Shown here: positions 6,637 through 8,063 of the stretch, piece after piece
How positions within the stretch are numbered: position 1 is the first letter of the stretch
Layout of the letters: each line of letters begins with the position of its first letter
Assembly (NCBI GenBank): GCA_030634605.1
Contig: DAOWAK010000036.1
Location: 1-8,063, forward strand
Reading direction: 5' to 3'
Length of the DNA stretch: 8,063 bases
From: Sedimentisphaerales bacterium
Lineage (GTDB): Bacteria > Planctomycetota > Phycisphaerae > Sedimentisphaerales > SM23-30
Program-made: the position numbers and the translations under genes
Notes under the pieces: model-generated
Seen by the model: the letters and a program-made list of their open reading frames with translations, nothing else
Databases searched by the model: none
What the model was told of the DNA's origin: nothing

Positions 6637-7671
6637 ATGGCTAAAAACCAGAGGCCATCCGAAAACGTTGAAAAACAGTGCAGCGAATTTCGAGACATGT
6701 TTGCCAAGTTGCATGCTGAAATTTCCCGGGTAATCGTCGGCCATGACGACATCATCGAGAATACTCTGATTTGCCTGTTCTGCGGCGGTCATGTTCTGCT
6801 CGAAGGTGTTCCCGGGCTGGGCAAGACCCTGCTGGTGCGCACTTTGAGCTCGGCATTGTCGTTAGATTTCGGTAGAATTCAGTTTACCCCCGATCTTATG
6901 CCGGCTGACATCGTCGGCACCAACATTGTCATGGAAGACCAGGCGTCGGGGCGGCGCAGCTTTGAGTTTCAGAAGGGTCCCATCTTCGGTCAGATTATCC
7001 TCGCCGACGAAATTAATCGTGCCACTCCCAAGACCCAATCGGCTATGCTCGAGGCTATGCAGGAGCATTCGGTTACTTCCGGCGGCACGATTTATCAACT
7101 TCCGCAGCCTTTTATCGTGCTGGCCACTCAGAATCCCATCGAACAGGAAGGCACTTACCCGCTGCCTGAAGCGCAACTCGATCGGTTCTTTTTCAAACTG
7201 CTTGTTCCCTACAGTAATCGCGAAGAACTTCGCACTATTATCGATCGCACTACCACCGCTGAAACTCCCCAGGCCAAGCCCGTTATCAACACCGAACAGA
7301 TAAACTCCGGCTGCGAGTTGGTCAAGCGGGTTGCGGCTGCCGACCATGTTCAGGACTACGCTATCCGACTTACGCTGGCCACTCATCCGCAAGGTGAATT
7401 TGCCCCCGAAATTACCAACAAATACATCCGCTTTGGCTCTTCGCCCCGGGGTGTTCAGGCTTTGATACTGGCGGGTAAAGTCCGCGCGATGCTGGATGGT
7501 CGTTATCACCTCAGTTTCGCCGACATTACCGATTCCTATCTGCCGGCGGTTCGCCACCGCATTTTGTTAAACTTCGAAGGCCAAGCCGAGGGCATCTGCA
7601 GCGACGATATTCTCAAGCAAATCCTGAGCGAAATCCCGAAATCGGCTGAACAGTCGGTTAATGTGCCATAA
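6637..7671 (+). CDS. MoxR-family AAA+ ATPase
   Basis: This is a cytoplasmic AAA+ ATPase of the MoxR family, thought to act as a chaperone or remodelling factor that activates or inserts cofactors into VWA-domain partners. All the main nucleotide-binding elements are visible. Walker A is GVPGLGKT at 57-64, Walker B is ILADEINR at 121-128 (Asp124, Glu125), sensor 1 lies in LATQNP at 162-167, and the family motif EQEGTYPLPEAQLDRF (169-184) supplies the arginine-finger region. Sensor 2 is SSPRG at 268-272 (Arg271). At 344 residues the protein is of normal MoxR length, and no truncation or missing catalytic residue is seen. It follows the VWA gene by 15 bases and precedes a DUF58 gene, which is the standard partnership for this family. 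The client is probably the upstream double-VWA protein and/or further VWA proteins beyond the right edge. Confidence 0.95.
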   Translation: MAKNQRPSENVEKQCSEFRDMFAKLHAEISRVIVGHDDIIENTLICLFCGGHVLLEGVPGLGKTLLVRTLSSALSLDFGRIQFTPDLMPADIVGTNIVMEDQASGRRSFEFQKGPIFGQIILADEINRATPKTQSAMLEAMQEHSVTSGGTIYQLPQPFIVLATQNPIEQEGTYPLPEAQLDRFFFKLLVPYSNREELRTIIDRTTTAETPQAKPVINTEQINSGCELVKRVAAADHVQDYAIRLTLATHPQGEFAPEITNKYIRFGSSPRGVQALILAGKVRAMLDGRYHLSFADITDSYLPAVRHRILLNFEGQAEGICSDDILKQILSEIPKSAEQSVNVP

Positions 7672-7783
7672 AATTGATGCGAACCCTACAAACCTTAAAA
7701 TCGTAATAAAAGGAGAAAGCCTTATAGGCCCGAAATCATCTCGGCAGTCGGCATTAGCTGTGGCTTTTATAAGGATAACCGGA
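7672..7783 (+). other. Intergenic leader before the DUF58 gene
   Basis: This 112-base gap is the longest in the window. It contains AGGAGA at 7711-7716 with no ATG, GTG or TTG at the proper distance, and a second site, AAGGA at 7771-7775, just before the DUF58 ATG. CCTTATA (7720-7726) is complementary to TATAAGG (7768-7774), which includes part of the second site. The overlapping pair AAAGCC (7716-7721) and GGCTTT (7762-7767) could form an alternative stem. No convincing promoter or terminator was recognised here. Confidence 0.4.
7771..7775 (+). promoter_or_regulatory. Ribosome binding site of the DUF58 gene
   Basis: AAGGA ends 8 bases before the ATG at 7784. This spacing supports 7784 over the in-frame GTG at 7760, which has no recognisable site, and over the internal ATG at 7844. 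Confidence 0.55.
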
Positions 7784-8063
7784 ATGGCAAATTCAACTGC
7801 CAAAACACAACCGCGTATTACTGACCTGCTAGACCCGGCTTTCATGGCCCGGCTTGATGCGCTCGACTTGCTCAGTCGAAAAATACTCCAGGGCAAGCTT
7901 CAGGGACAGCGTCGTTCCAAGCGTCGCGGCCAGAGTGTCGAGTTTGCCGACCATCGTCCTTACGTTGCCGGGGATGATTTGCGTTTTGTGGACTGGAATA
8001 TATACGGTCGGCTTGAGCAGCTGTTTCTTAAGCTGTTCCTGGAAGAGCAGGACCTCACCGTAC
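7784..8063 (+). CDS. DUF58 domain protein, 3' partial
   Basis: The first 93 codons of a DUF58-family protein are present, and the gene runs off the right edge. The N-terminal signature of the family is clear: a basic RRSKRRG (43-49), then EFADHRPYVAGDD (53-65), LRFVDWNIYGRL (66-77) and KLFLEEQDLTV (83-93), matching the usual pattern of Arg-Gly, Glu-Phe, Arg-x-Tyr-x-x-Gly-Asp-Asp and Asp-Trp. No membrane segment appears in the visible part, as in the shorter soluble members. DUF58 proteins are commonly encoded next to MoxR ATPases and often carry a VWA-like fold further along, which cannot be checked here. Its exact biochemical role is not established. Position directly behind the ATPase points to the same complex or pathway. 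Confidence 0.9.
   Translation, partial: MANSTAKTQPRITDLLDPAFMARLDALDLLSRKILQGKLQGQRRSKRRGQSVEFADHRPYVAGDDLRFVDWNIYGRLEQLFLKLFLEEQDLTV

Noticed and set aside
6862..7557. 231-codon - strand ORF
   Set aside because: It is antisense to the MoxR gene, whose Walker and sensor motifs are intact. It looks like a by-product of codon bias.
7567..7896. 109-codon - strand ORF spanning the moxR/DUF58 gap
   Set aside because: It overlaps the conserved ends of two + strand genes and shows no domain, so it is most likely a chance open frame.
1..8063. tRNA, rRNA, CRISPR, insertion sequence or attachment site
   Set aside because: Nearly all bases fall in five coding frames, and no repeat arrays, terminal inverted repeats, transposase motifs or structured RNA genes were recognised.

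Overview
The window holds five genes, all on the + strand, with short gaps or overlaps. No RNA genes, mobile elements or CRISPR arrays were seen. Base composition is close to even, and no phage-like or transposon-like material interrupts the region. The large von Willebrand factor A (VWA) protein, with an amidotransferase-like insert and a MoxR/DUF58 pair behind it, resembles clusters I associate with Planctomycetota, perhaps Phycisphaerae. That placement is inferred from gene style and was not tested by a search.

Region 1 (2-3549) is an ABC importer. It begins with a solute-binding lipoprotein whose start lies off the left edge. A 4-base overlap leads into a two-domain permease of the ferric-iron (FbpB-like) type. 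The permease reading frame does not stop at its usual end. It continues in frame through an extra hydrophobic, lipobox-like segment into a six-bladed NHL beta-propeller, predicted to lie outside the cytoplasmic membrane. No ATP-binding subunit is present in the window.

Region 2 (3601-8063) is a MoxR/VWA module. It comprises a 1006-residue membrane-anchored protein with one intact and one degenerate VWA domain around a glutamine-amidotransferase-like fold, then a MoxR-family AAA+ ATPase with a strong ribosome binding site, then the first 93 codons of a DUF58 protein. MoxR ATPases are thought to act as chaperones or remodelling factors for VWA partners, and DUF58 proteins are their usual companions, so these three genes probably work together at the cell envelope.

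The two regions are separated by only 51 bases carrying a weak hairpin plus T-run. They may be co-transcribed or partly insulated; the sequence does not settle this. The most unusual features are the permease-NHL fusion and the divided VWA architecture. The gap before the DUF58 gene has a well-placed ribosome binding site with no standard start codon behind it.
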